Assembly (NCBI RefSeq): GCF_021049245.1
Contig: NZ_CP088020.1
Coordinates: 2,982,001-3,046,000, forward strand
Source of the DNA: Radiobacillus kanasensis
GTDB lineage: Bacteria; Bacillota; Bacilli; Bacillales; Amphibacillaceae
DNA: 64,000 nucleotides
Reading direction: 5' to 3'
Shown one piece after another: positions 37,267-45,774 of this stretch. Position numbers and translations under genes: made by a program. The first letter of the stretch is position 1, and each line of letters opens with the position of its first letter. Under the pieces are notes generated by a model. That model was not told the origin of the DNA. It saw only the letters and a list, made by a program, of their open reading frames with translations, and ran no database searches.

Positions 37267-37866
37267 ATGGTTATTGATGGCATTATTCTGTCTGTTATTG
37301 TCGGATTTATAAGAAAAGGGAACCTATCTAAACTGACCCAACCCTTATTTAAATGGGGCTGGATGTTTCCACTTTTACTAGCCATTCAACTTGGAGTCTT
37401 TTATTTCCAAAATAAAGTGGAGTGGATTGGACAAGCTAGTGGCTATGTCTATATCATCGTTTACGTGTTAGGATTGCTGTTTTTATGGGTAAACCGACAC
37501 CAAAAAGGACTTCCCCTCGTATTCGTTGGGGTATTCTTAAACTTCCTTGTCATGATCACGAATGGCGGTCGTATGCCTGTGTCCGCAGAAGCAGCAGCCG
37601 GGTTGGATCCTATGTACATGGAAGCTATTAAAAATGGCTTTTATGCCAAACATGAGCTTTTAACGCAATCTACTACGTTCGCCTTTCTCGGTGATATTAT
37701 TCCAGTTGGACCTCCTTATCCAAGGAGCCAAGTTATTAGTATTGGAGATGTCATCATGAATGTTGGTATTTTCCTCTTTATCCAAGATCTTATGTTAAAC
37801 AAGGATAATGAAAATTCACATATATCCTATGAATCTAGTGATCTTAAAGGAGGTGAAATACAATGA
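37267..37866 (+). CDS. DUF5317 family membrane protein
   Basis: A 199-residue integral membrane protein with five or six helices. The conserved stretch FLVMITNGGRMPVSAEAA and the later LTQSTTFAFLGDIIPVGPP identify DUF5317, a family of unknown function common in Firmicutes. The ATG follows GAAGGTGG. It overlaps the next small gene by four bases (ATGA), so the two are translationally coupled. Confidence 0.85.
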   Translation: MVIDGIILSVIVGFIRKGNLSKLTQPLFKWGWMFPLLLAIQLGVFYFQNKVEWIGQASGYVYIIVYVLGLLFLWVNRHQKGLPLVFVGVFLNFLVMITNGGRMPVSAEAAAGLDPMYMEAIKNGFYAKHELLTQSTTFAFLGDIIPVGPPYPRSQVISIGDVIMNVGIFLFIQDLMLNKDNENSHISYESSDLKGGEIQ

Positions 37867-37994
37867 ACGAAATGAAAAAGCGTGACGCTTTTAAAGTGAA
37901 GCTATCTGTATTTTTACTTAATGCATTCATCATCGCTACATTAGTAGGTGGCTTGACTTCAGGCTTCAAACTAATTGGTACTGGTGGCCAATAA
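37863..37994 (+). CDS. 43-residue membrane peptide
   Basis: A short ORF with a near-perfect ribosome site AAAGGAGGTG seven bases before the ATG, stronger than that of its neighbours. The peptide has a basic N-terminus (MNEMKKRDAFKVK), one hydrophobic segment (SVFLLNAFIIATLVGGLTSG) and a small polar end GFKLIGTGGQ. I do not recognise it. It lies between the DUF5317 gene and the GGDEF/HD-GYP gene and could be a small regulator of either, or a secreted peptide. Confidence 0.72.
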   Translation: MNEMKKRDAFKVKLSVFLLNAFIIATLVGGLTSGFKLIGTGGQ

Positions 37995-38045
37995 TATTTA
38001 GGAGGAGTCCACTCTCCTCCTAAACAAATAGAGAGTGATGTATAT

Positions 38046-39866
38046 ATGAAAACTCCCCTAGATCATCTTACTAATAAACTATATATGCTTCTCATCAACG
38101 GGATTGGACTAACTATTTTCTTCGTATTTGGAGCTTTTACCTTCAACAACTTGAGTGATTGGGTACTAGGTTATGCCCTAATTGGGGCTAATTTATTGCT
38201 TACCCACTTTAGAATTCAAATGCCACCTGAAGGTAATTCAATGTCCATGGACTCTGCCGTCTATTTGGCATGTCTTTTTTATTTTGACATTCAAATTGCA
38301 CTAAGCGTGTTATTTTATACGAGCATCATTCAATTTATTTATGAACGAAAAACGGCCTGGTGGGTTCATCTCTATAATTTTTCGATTTATTCCATCATGA
38401 TTTATAGTTCTTACTTTGTGTTTCAATGGACAAATGGTAGTGTCGGGAATATTCATTTAGATTCCCTTTATTCTTATGTTATTGCTTTAACCTGGTACTT
38501 CATGATTAATGCATTATTAATCATGCTTTATTTTGTCACATATGAGAAAAAGAATAATGCCATTAAAATGTTTAAAGGGATGACTCGCGGAACGATTGAA
38601 AGCTATGTGAGCACCCTTATTTTAGCGATTGTATTAGTATTATTATTCCAATCAGAGCCTTTCTTCGGTCTTATGCTTTTTGTAGGACTGGCTTTAATAC
38701 TTTCTTTTGCCTTTAAACAACATTTCAAGCTGTATAAAGACGCAGCACGGAAAGCAAATATCGATCAACTGACAGGATTATTTAACCACGGATATACAAA
38801 GGAATTACTCGATAAGGTTTTTAGAGAGTCGAAAGAAAATCATAAACCGTTGAGTATTGCCTTTATCGATATAGATGATTTTAAAAAGTATAATAATGGA
38901 AACGGACACTTAAAAGGAGATAAGCTTCTAGAAGAACTCGGTAAACAATTAGGTAAATCCGTTAAAGATACAGGGTATTCAATTGGTAGATTTAGCGGGG
39001 AGGAATTTGTTTTTATCCTTCCTGATACAACGGCAGAGACTGCTAGTTCTTTTATAGACTGTCTGAGAAAAACAGTTAATGATACGTACTACGATGGGGT
39101 TGAGCTACTCCCCTATGGTTGCCTATCCTTTTCAGCGGGAATAGCCCAGTTGCATCCAGAGATTGTGACTCCATCGGAACTCCTAAGTAAAGCTGCGCAA
39201 GCGATGAGCTATGCGAAAATGCAAGGGAAAAATAACACCCATATTTTTGGGAATGAAATAGAAGAAGATCGCTTAGAAGCACCAATTGAAGAGATCGAGC
39301 AGCAACTAAACATCTTATTAGCAAAGGACATTTATACGTATCGTCATAGTAAACGTGTCTATAAATACGCAGTAGAATTTAGCCAATTACTGGATTTGAA
39401 GGATCAAGAAAGAAAGCAGCTTATTCTTGGCGCTCTTATCCACGACATTGGAAAAGTAGAAGTCCCGCGAGAGATTATAAACAAACAAGGAAAGCTCGAC
39501 TATCATGAGTGGGAAATTATCAAAAAGCACGTTACATGGGGACATGAAATTGTATCTTCTAACAAGAAGTTTGAAAGCATTGCTCCTTTAGTGGAACTAC
39601 ACCATGAACGATTTGATGGAAAAGGATATCCTCATGGCTTAAGTGGTCAGGAAATTCCGAAGCTAGCGAGAATTCTTTGTGTGATTGATTCTTTTGATGC
39701 GATGACAACCGAACGACCATATCAACGCACGAAGTCGTTCCCTGAAGCCATCGCTGAACTAAAAGCATGTGCAGGTTCCCAATTTGATAAAGACATTGTA
39801 GAACCATTTGTACGGTATATTGAATCAACATATCCATTAACAACCGAAACTGTAGATGTTTTGTAA
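38046..39866 (+). CDS. Membrane-bound GGDEF and HD-GYP domain protein
   Basis: A 606-residue protein. The first 230 residues hold about seven membrane helices. A GGDEF domain follows (IDQLTGLFNHGYTKELLD), whose signature reads FSGEEF instead of GGDEF/GGEEF. The C-terminal third is a complete HD-GYP domain with ALIHDIGKVEVPREI and LHHERFDGKGYPHGLSGQEI. The likely main activity is cyclic-di-GMP breakdown, with a degenerate or regulatory GGDEF domain. It forms an operon with DUF5317 and the 43-residue peptide and ends at a terminator. Confidence 0.92.
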   Translation: MKTPLDHLTNKLYMLLINGIGLTIFFVFGAFTFNNLSDWVLGYALIGANLLLTHFRIQMPPEGNSMSMDSAVYLACLFYFDIQIALSVLFYTSIIQFIYERKTAWWVHLYNFSIYSIMIYSSYFVFQWTNGSVGNIHLDSLYSYVIALTWYFMINALLIMLYFVTYEKKNNAIKMFKGMTRGTIESYVSTLILAIVLVLLFQSEPFFGLMLFVGLALILSFAFKQHFKLYKDAARKANIDQLTGLFNHGYTKELLDKVFRESKENHKPLSIAFIDIDDFKKYNNGNGHLKGDKLLEELGKQLGKSVKDTGYSIGRFSGEEFVFILPDTTAETASSFIDCLRKTVNDTYYDGVELLPYGCLSFSAGIAQLHPEIVTPSELLSKAAQAMSYAKMQGKNNTHIFGNEIEEDRLEAPIEEIEQQLNILLAKDIYTYRHSKRVYKYAVEFSQLLDLKDQERKQLILGALIHDIGKVEVPREIINKQGKLDYHEWEIIKKHVTWGHEIVSSNKKFESIAPLVELHHERFDGKGYPHGLSGQEIPKLARILCVIDSFDAMTTERPYQRTKSFPEAIAELKACAGSQFDKDIVEPFVRYIESTYPLTTETVDVL

Positions 39867-39889
39867 GAGGTGCCTAGGCACCTCTTTTA
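39866..39889 (+). terminator. Rho-independent terminator
   Basis: The 20-bp palindrome AGAGGTGCCTAGGCACCTCT followed by TTTAT, starting at the last base of the HD-GYP gene. Confidence 0.85.
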
Positions 39890-39940
39890 TTTGTGTAAAG
39901 GTAAAAAAAGCTTTCTAATTCATAGCAAGAAACAAAATAA

Positions 39941-41092
39941 CTATCGTTCAGAAGTTCCTCCTTTATCCCTTTGGAAGTGTGGTTTAAGAAGCACCCCTAT
40001 AATCGCTAAAGCAATTCCAATAGTAAATGTAAAAAATAAGATTTGTACAAGTCCTGTAGCTGTTTCACCTAAATAGGAATAGAGTAACGTTGCGGGAAGC
40101 TGTCCTAAACCTGTTGCCCAGAAAAAGTTCCGAAACGTGATTGGAGTTATACCTGCCGCATAGCTGACCAAATCAAATGATACAATTGGTACCAATCTAG
40201 CTATTAAGATTGAGTAGGAGCCATACTTTTGAAAAAAGTGATCCCACCACTGGAGCGCTTTTTTTGTCACGATTCGTTCAACTAGAGGACGTCCAAGCCA
40301 TCTAGCCAAATAAAAGCACAATATTGCACCAACCATAGCACTACTCCATGATAATAAAGCGCCCCATAACCATCCAAATACAACTCCATTCGCGAACGTT
40401 ATGACAAATGCAGGTAACGGAGCAATGACAGACTGAAATACCATCAATAGACCCGAAACAACAGCTGCAGTAGGTCCAAACGAAAGTAAGTATTCCTGAA
40501 ATACAGAAACATTTGCTTGCTGCATGATCTGAATGATTTCGTTAATCGTTATTTGAAACTTTCCATGCCCCAGATACAGTAAAGTAAATAAGGCACCTAA
40601 TCCCGTTAACACACCTATTCCTGATTTTTGACTAGTAGTTAACACTCTTTTTTGTTTTAATAAGTATTCGTCTCGTGTACATAATATGGAAATAAATCCT
40701 AAGACAATCCATCCTACCCATAAGCCATTTATTGCAGAAATAGACCATGCATGATCCAAAAAAAGGGCTTGCTTAATCAAATAAGCTGGCATAAATAAGA
40801 GACTGCCATCTTTTACCGTAACCAAGCTAGATAGAACTAGACATATAGATGCAATTAGGAGTGAGAGGCGCTTTCCTTTGGCAAACAGGGAAAGAGGGCT
40901 ACCTTCCGTTATAAGTAAAATACAAGATAGCCATAAAACTACTCCTATGAGTACGGTAATGAAATAGGCTCCTTCAAAACGCATGTCAAACCATACACTT
41001 TGAATAGAAATTAATCCAGCCGTTAACCCGATTAGAGAAAAAATAAACACTTGCTTAAAAATAAGCATACACGTTTGAAAAACGGTAATCAT
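39941..41092 (-). CDS. TVP38/TMEM64 (VTT domain) membrane protein, YdjX/YdjZ-like
   Basis: About 383 residues with many membrane helices. The N-terminal half is an additional five- to six-helix region not present in short relatives. The C-terminal half is a VTT/DedA-like domain: VITFANGVVFGWLWGALLSW, then LARWLGRPLVERIV, then ARLVPIVSFDLVSYAAGITP. It is the last gene of the long minus-strand block, directly after the YdjY-like lipoprotein, as ydjX-ydjY-ydjZ cluster in E. coli. The ATG at 41092 follows GGGGG; the function is unknown, with lipid scrambling or transport suggested for the family. Confidence 0.85.
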   Translation of the reverse strand: MITVFQTCMLIFKQVFIFSLIGLTAGLISIQSVWFDMRFEGAYFITVLIGVVLWLSCILLITEGSPLSLFAKGKRLSLLIASICLVLSSLVTVKDGSLLFMPAYLIKQALFLDHAWSISAINGLWVGWIVLGFISILCTRDEYLLKQKRVLTTSQKSGIGVLTGLGALFTLLYLGHGKFQITINEIIQIMQQANVSVFQEYLLSFGPTAAVVSGLLMVFQSVIAPLPAFVITFANGVVFGWLWGALLSWSSAMVGAILCFYLARWLGRPLVERIVTKKALQWWDHFFQKYGSYSILIARLVPIVSFDLVSYAAGITPITFRNFFWATGLGQLPATLLYSYLGETATGLVQILFFTFTIGIALAIIGVLLKPHFQRDKGGTSER

Positions 41093-41125
41093 TTTCGTAA
41101 CCCCCAAGCTCTATTCCATCCTTCT

Positions 41126-41848
41126 CTATTCAGATTTAACAATTTGGTAGGTCAACACAACTGGTGTTCCATCCTCTGGTAAAACATCTGGATTTCCATG
41201 AAATTTTACTTTTCCATCTTTAAATGCCCCTACTGGCTGTGAAGCATTACTTACAATGCCAACAGGGCAACTATCGAAGCACATAAAACATCCTGTCATA
41301 TGTTTCTTCGCTGCTTCATAATTGCCTCCAAAGTGATAAACAATTTTTTTCCCTGTAGAATCGACCATTACTTCATTAATATCATAGACTTTATCAGCAC
41401 CATCCCACGTAATGTTAACTTCTACTGTATCTCCTTTGATGAACTTGCCTTCATCTTCTTTTTTAAACGCTTTTTCTTTATCCCCACCTCTTTCTAACGC
41501 AGGGTCTCCATCAATTTCGTTTAAAGCCTTATAAAAAGCCAACGGATTAGCATAGCCATAGAACACCGCTTTATCTCCGTTCGACCCTTCTATCCAATTC
41601 AATCCGTGTCGTGTTGGTTTGCGTAAGTACTTCCCATTTACTGTTGCATACACTTTCACTTGACGCTTATCTTTATCTACATAAATCGCATGATCTTCTC
41701 CAAGTTCGTCTTCGCTTGAAGCGTAATACTGTTCCGTATTCTCATTTTCGTCCTCATGAGCTGACTCAGAATCACCACCACATCCCGCCAAGATTCCCAT
41801 AATCAAAAAAACCATTAAAAATAGGCCGAAGTACCTTTTCCTCTTAAT
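41126..41848 (-). CDS. YdjY-like lipoprotein with non-standard start
   Basis: About 240 residues. A lipoprotein signal (KRKR, then a hydrophobic core, then LAGC with the lipid-modified Cys) is followed by an acidic low-complexity stretch. The folded domain ends with the cluster CFMCFDSCPVGIVSN, which could bind metal or an iron-sulfur centre. The signal only makes sense if translation begins upstream of the ATG at 41815. The only well-placed codon is an ATT at 41848, nine bases from GAAGG. E. coli ydjY lies beside TVP38-family genes in the same way. Confidence 0.75.
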   Translation of the reverse strand: MKRKRYFGLFLMVFLIMGILAGCGGDSESAHEDENENTEQYYASSEDELGEDHAIYVDKDKRQVKVYATVNGKYLRKPTRHGLNWIEGSNGDKAVFYGYANPLAFYKALNEIDGDPALERGGDKEKAFKKEDEGKFIKGDTVEVNITWDGADKVYDINEVMVDSTGKKIVYHFGGNYEAAKKHMTGCFMCFDSCPVGIVSNASQPVGAFKDGKVKFHGNPDVLPEDGTPVVLTYQIVKSE

Positions 41849-41931
41849 AACAAGTATCCTTCTCCCTTCATTTCTAATTAGGCTATATACCCTTCATCCT
41901 ATGAAGGAGAATAAGGAAAAATAATCCTACT

Positions 41932-42825
41932 TTAGTTGTGCGTATTGATGACTATATCGATGTTTTTCCATGCCTCCAAGATTGTTTGATTAAACAAGGG
42001 CACATTTACAATGCTTGTTGGAATGTTAATCTCACTGCCATTACGGCTTAGCTTTGCAGGTTTGATATTTCCGGTTTTTAAATGTTCCTTCGTTCCCGTA
42101 GTAACACAATGGTAATCCTTAAACAGTTCCGGATGTGTGATATAGACTGCGGCTGTTGTATCCCAATTGTAAAAACCATTAAGCCCAAATTCTTTGTCCA
42201 TATGCTGAATCCAAGGGCGAATCTTACCTAATAAATAGGAGTAGCTACCCGTATCCTGATATTGGTTGAGAAAATTCACCTGTTCTTTTCCAAAAAAGGC
42301 CTGAAGACACAGGTTTCCCGTCATTGTAGTTACTTTTGTTTGAGCTCTAAGAACATGGTAAGCTGCAATCGGATCTGACGAAAAATTCAGTTCACCCAAC
42401 CTTTTCCCATTTATCATTAATGGCTCTGTAATTCCACCCATCAAAACAATTTGCTTAAGGTTCGAAAAAAAATGGACATCTACAAGTGATGCTTGAAAAA
42501 GATTCGTTAACGAGCCTGTGGCCAATAACGTTATCTCCCCAGGATACTTTGCAGCTGTTTCTGCTAGAAAGTAGGCCGCTTCTCCCATTACTTCCGATTT
42601 TTCTATTCCTTTAACCAACGGTAAATCGTGTAGATTGAATTCTTCAAATAACTGCTGAGTTACTTGATAAACTGTATCTACATCACTATTCCCGAATGTT
42701 GTGGATACACCTAGAAGCTCAACATCTTTACTGCCTAATAGGTAGAAAAGGGCTAATCCATCATCAATGTCCCTTCCCTGAACACCCATCGTATTGTCAC
42801 AGTCAACTATTACTTTTTGCCTCAT
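41932..42825 (-). CDS. Nucleoside hydrolase
   Basis: A 297-residue member of the inosine-uridine nucleoside N-ribohydrolase family. The calcium-site motif is the variant VDCDNTMGVQGRDIDDGLAL; later landmarks are LLATGSLTNL and the C-terminal NWDTTAAVYITHPELF. It hydrolyses the N-glycosidic bond of a nucleoside to base and ribose (or a 5'-modified ribose). It lies after the YnjBCD-like transporter and in the same operon as a methylthioribose-kinase-like gene. I infer that it cleaves the imported compound. Confidence 0.9.
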   Translation of the reverse strand: MRQKVIVDCDNTMGVQGRDIDDGLALFYLLGSKDVELLGVSTTFGNSDVDTVYQVTQQLFEEFNLHDLPLVKGIEKSEVMGEAAYFLAETAAKYPGEITLLATGSLTNLFQASLVDVHFFSNLKQIVLMGGITEPLMINGKRLGELNFSSDPIAAYHVLRAQTKVTTMTGNLCLQAFFGKEQVNFLNQYQDTGSYSYLLGKIRPWIQHMDKEFGLNGFYNWDTTAAVYITHPELFKDYHCVTTGTKEHLKTGNIKPAKLSRNGSEINIPTSIVNVPLFNQTILEAWKNIDIVINTHN

Positions 42826-42850
42826 GTTAATGCCCTCATTCCCTTATAAA

Positions 42851-42996
42851 GTGAAACTTCAATCAGTGGGGGTTTTCTTCATCCCCCACTGATTGTTAGT
42901 TGAACGAATCGGACTTTTACGGGGAGTTTACCCCCACCAATTCTTCTCGTTTCACTTAAGACTTGAGGTGGGGGTATTACTGCCCGTTAATGCGGG
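42851..42996. mobile_element. Palindromic element resembling an IS200/IS605-type end or MITE
   Basis: Nested inverted repeats fill the gap between the nucleoside hydrolase and ABC ATPase genes: AATCAGTGGGGG/CCCCCACTGATT (42861-42894), TACCCCCACC/GGTGGGGGTA (42930-42976), GTGAAAC/GTTTCAC (42851-42956) and CCCG/CGGG at 42983-42995. Sub-terminal palindromes with a block like GGACTTTTACGGG are reminiscent of IS605/TnpB-type remnants in Bacillus; this is from memory. The right end overlaps the ABC ATPase and supplies its last codon and stop. No transposase is present. Confidence 0.55.
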
Positions 42997-44063
42997 ATAA
43001 AATGTAGTTGGTTCTGATCGACCTTTAGAAATACGGACTCGCCTTTTGCTAGTGAGAATTCAGCACGTTGTACAACCTCTAGTACTTCTGCTCCCACTTG
43101 AACCTTAATAGAATCAAAACCTTGATTAAAGGATTTGTTTAAAACAATTCCATCAAGGAGATTTAATTCATTGTTTTCAGCACGGTCTGCCTTAATTATA
43201 GAAAGGGTTTCTGGTCTTATAATCACGCATCCTGCCTGTTTTTGGTCTATATACATGGAAGGGAGATGAAGTTGAATCTGGTTAGATTTAAACACGCCGT
43301 CTTGTAAACAACCATAGATAATATTGTTTACTCCTAAGAACCTAGCAACTTCTGGATCACTAGGGCATTCATATAATTCTTTCGGTCTACCAATCTCCAG
43401 TACCTGACCGTTTTTCATAATCGCAATTCGGTCTGATAATTGAAAAGCCTCTTGTCGATCATGTGTAACGAAAAGGATGGTTATGTTATATCTCCTATGC
43501 ATTTGAGCTATTAAATCCCGCATTTCTTGGCGAGTTTCTGGATCAAGTGCACTAAAAGGCTCGTCCATTAAAAGAACATGTGGCTCTACGACAATAGCAC
43601 GAGCAAGTGATACTCGTTGCTTCTGACCACCGCTTAAAGCATGTGGGTATCGATGTTCGAGTCCTTTCAGCCCTACCGCTTCCAAAATCGCTTTCGATTT
43701 TTCTAGTCTTTTTCGTTTACCAACTTTCTTCATTTTCAAGCCGAATGCCACATTATCCACCACTGTCATATGAGGAAATAATAGAGGTTCTTGAAAGACC
43801 AAACCGAAATCTCTTTTTTCAGGCACAACGGATGTCAAGTTCTCATGATCTAACCAAACCTCTCCCTGATCAGGTATTAGCAATCCTGCCGTTAATTTTA
43901 ATAAAGTTGTTTTCCCGCATCCAGATGGACCTAACAAGGAAAAGAACTCTCCTTTGTTCACCACTATGTCGGTTTGTTTTAAGGAAAACAGCGTACGGCT
44001 TGTTGATCTTTTTTTCTCCTTATCAAATTGTTTGGTAATCCCTTTCAGTTCCAAAGATTCCAT
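42987..44063 (-). CDS. ABC transporter ATP-binding protein, YnjD/PotA-like
   Basis: About 358 residues. Walker A GPSGCGKTTLLKL, Q-loop VFQEPLLFPHM, signature ALSGGQKQRVSLARAI, Walker B HVLLMDEPFSALD, and switch histidine FVTHDRQEA are all intact. A C-terminal TOBE-like domain of about 110 residues follows, as in importers for spermidine, iron or thiamine. The ATG at 44063 is eight bases from AGGAGG. The last residue and stop codon lie inside the adjoining palindromic element. It energises the two permeases encoded upstream. Confidence 0.92.
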   Translation of the reverse strand: MESLELKGITKQFDKEKKRSTSRTLFSLKQTDIVVNKGEFFSLLGPSGCGKTTLLKLTAGLLIPDQGEVWLDHENLTSVVPEKRDFGLVFQEPLLFPHMTVVDNVAFGLKMKKVGKRKRLEKSKAILEAVGLKGLEHRYPHALSGGQKQRVSLARAIVVEPHVLLMDEPFSALDPETRQEMRDLIAQMHRRYNITILFVTHDRQEAFQLSDRIAIMKNGQVLEIGRPKELYECPSDPEVARFLGVNNIIYGCLQDGVFKSNQIQLHLPSMYIDQKQAGCVIIRPETLSIIKADRAENNELNLLDGIVLNKSFNQGFDSIKVQVGAEVLEVVQRAEFSLAKGESVFLKVDQNQLHFIPH

Positions 44064-44075
44064 CCACATATCCTC

Positions 44076-44885
44076 CTACACATGAACCATGACTTTATGG
44101 TTGTAGTAATGTTTTAATAGATAGTCCATTACAAACAGAGCAATGATGGCAATACCAATAAAAATTAACGACTGGGCAGATCCAATTGCTAGATCCCCTC
44201 CACTAATAAACGGAAACATGACAAGTGGTAATGTCATTACTTGCCCACCCCCAACAAGAAATGTAATGATATATTGATTTAAGGAAACGAGGATACTTAA
44301 ACTGGACCCTGCCACAATGCCTGGTACTAAATGTGGAATGACAATATATCGGAAGCGCTGAAGGCTTCCTGCCCCAAGCATTTGGCCCTGTTCTTCCCAT
44401 TGGAATCCAAGCGTTTGGTAGCTAATAACGAGGGCTCTTATCATGTATGGCATGGTTGGTATTAGATGTGCGATAATGACACCCGTCATAGAATCCGTCC
44501 ATCCGAATCGGATAAAGGTCATATACATTCCCATAACAGATACAAATGCTGGAACAATTATGGGGGCATAAAAAAGACCTTCTATTAGCCATTTCCCCTT
44601 AAAGGAAACTCTTCCTAGCACGCTAGCTGCAGGAAGTGCCAGTAGTAAATTAATAATGGTGACCAGGAAGGCAATCTCCAAGCTTGTCAAAACGGCGTCC
44701 CATGTTCCACTATGCATCGTAAAAACATATTCCCATGCTCTCGTACTCCACTCATGTGGGATGATTTCTGGCCATCTCCAACCATGGGAAAAACTTGATA
44801 GTATTAGGGGAATGAGTGGTGTAACTATAAATAAAATAAATAGAATGACAACCGAAATACGTGTCTTATTTTCGATTTTCCTCAT
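44076..44885 (-). CDS. ABC transporter permease, second subunit (YnjC-like)
   Basis: About 269 residues with six membrane helices and an EAA loop (EQGQMLGAGSLQRFRYIVIPHLVPG) that contacts the ATPase. The ATG at 44885 follows GGGAGGG; an earlier in-frame ATG lies before the ribosome site. It follows the first permease gene by one base. E. coli YnjC is a double-length permease; here the two halves are separate genes, as in most importers. Confidence 0.9.
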   Translation of the reverse strand: MRKIENKTRISVVILFILFIVTPLIPLILSSFSHGWRWPEIIPHEWSTRAWEYVFTMHSGTWDAVLTSLEIAFLVTIINLLLALPAASVLGRVSFKGKWLIEGLFYAPIIVPAFVSVMGMYMTFIRFGWTDSMTGVIIAHLIPTMPYMIRALVISYQTLGFQWEEQGQMLGAGSLQRFRYIVIPHLVPGIVAGSSLSILVSLNQYIITFLVGGGQVMTLPLVMFPFISGGDLAIGSAQSLIFIGIAIIALFVMDYLLKHYYNHKVMVHV

Positions 44886-44886
44886 T

Positions 44887-45774
44887 TCACCACCCTCCCT
44901 GCTCATTCGTGTACCAACGTTTACTTAGTCGATAAGCGATTAATCCTATTAGAATCACAAGGAATACAAGAATGACATTGATCGCTAATGCTTCTGGCCG
45001 TGCCTCAAGTCCTCCGCTTGTATATAAGCTATAGGAAAGGACAGGTAACATTTTCGGATAGGTTACCCCTAATAAGAAAGGAACTTCAAATGCTGAAAAA
45101 GTAAAAGCGAACACAATAAAGGTAGCCGAAGTCCATGCTGGGATGAGTAACGGGAACATAATTTCTCGAAAAAAGGACCATTTCCCACAACCAAATACTT
45201 TCGAAACATCCAACCATGAACCATGAATCCGTGAAAGCATCGGTTGAAGCATTAGTGCAATAAAAGCTGCTTCCTTCCATGTATAGGCAATAATGATCCC
45301 CCAACCAAATGAATCATTAGTCAGAATAGGAAATTGATTGATTTGATCTACCCATTCAAAGGAACCGAATATACGAGAAATCCAACCGCTTTGTCCTAAC
45401 AAAAGAACAATTAAGAATGCAGTGACTAAAGGAGGAACAGCCATCGGCAATTGAAAAAATTTCTGCCAAAACTGATTATGTTTCTTTTTACTTGAAAGGG
45501 ATAAAAAAAACAAGCACACACACACAACCATTCCAAGTATTCCCGCAAAAACGGAAGACAGAAAAGCAATTCGTAATGTTAGAAGGAGTGAATCCCAAAA
45601 ATCTTGTGAGAACAGTATTTTTTGATAATAGTGAAAAGAGAATTCACGCTCACCTGCAGCAGGAAAATAGCCCATGCTTTGAATGAATCCTTCTATAAAA
45701 CCACCGATAAACAGGAAAAATACAACACTTACCGCAGGCAGTAAGTATAGTAGATGTTTATTATTTAGCCACAT
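44887..45774 (-). CDS. ABC transporter permease, first subunit (YnjC-like)
   Basis: A 295-residue protein with six or seven membrane helices and the EAA-type loop near WLDVSKVFGCGKWSFFREIMFP. It forms the channel with the permease encoded at 44076-44885. It overlaps the binding-protein gene by 14 bases. The periplasmic-type insertions are short. Substrate specificity depends on the binding protein. Confidence 0.9.
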   Translation of the reverse strand: MWLNNKHLLYLLPAVSVVFFLFIGGFIEGFIQSMGYFPAAGEREFSFHYYQKILFSQDFWDSLLLTLRIAFLSSVFAGILGMVVCVCLFFLSLSSKKKHNQFWQKFFQLPMAVPPLVTAFLIVLLLGQSGWISRIFGSFEWVDQINQFPILTNDSFGWGIIIAYTWKEAAFIALMLQPMLSRIHGSWLDVSKVFGCGKWSFFREIMFPLLIPAWTSATFIVFAFTFSAFEVPFLLGVTYPKMLPVLSYSLYTSGGLEARPEALAINVILVFLVILIGLIAYRLSKRWYTNEQGGW

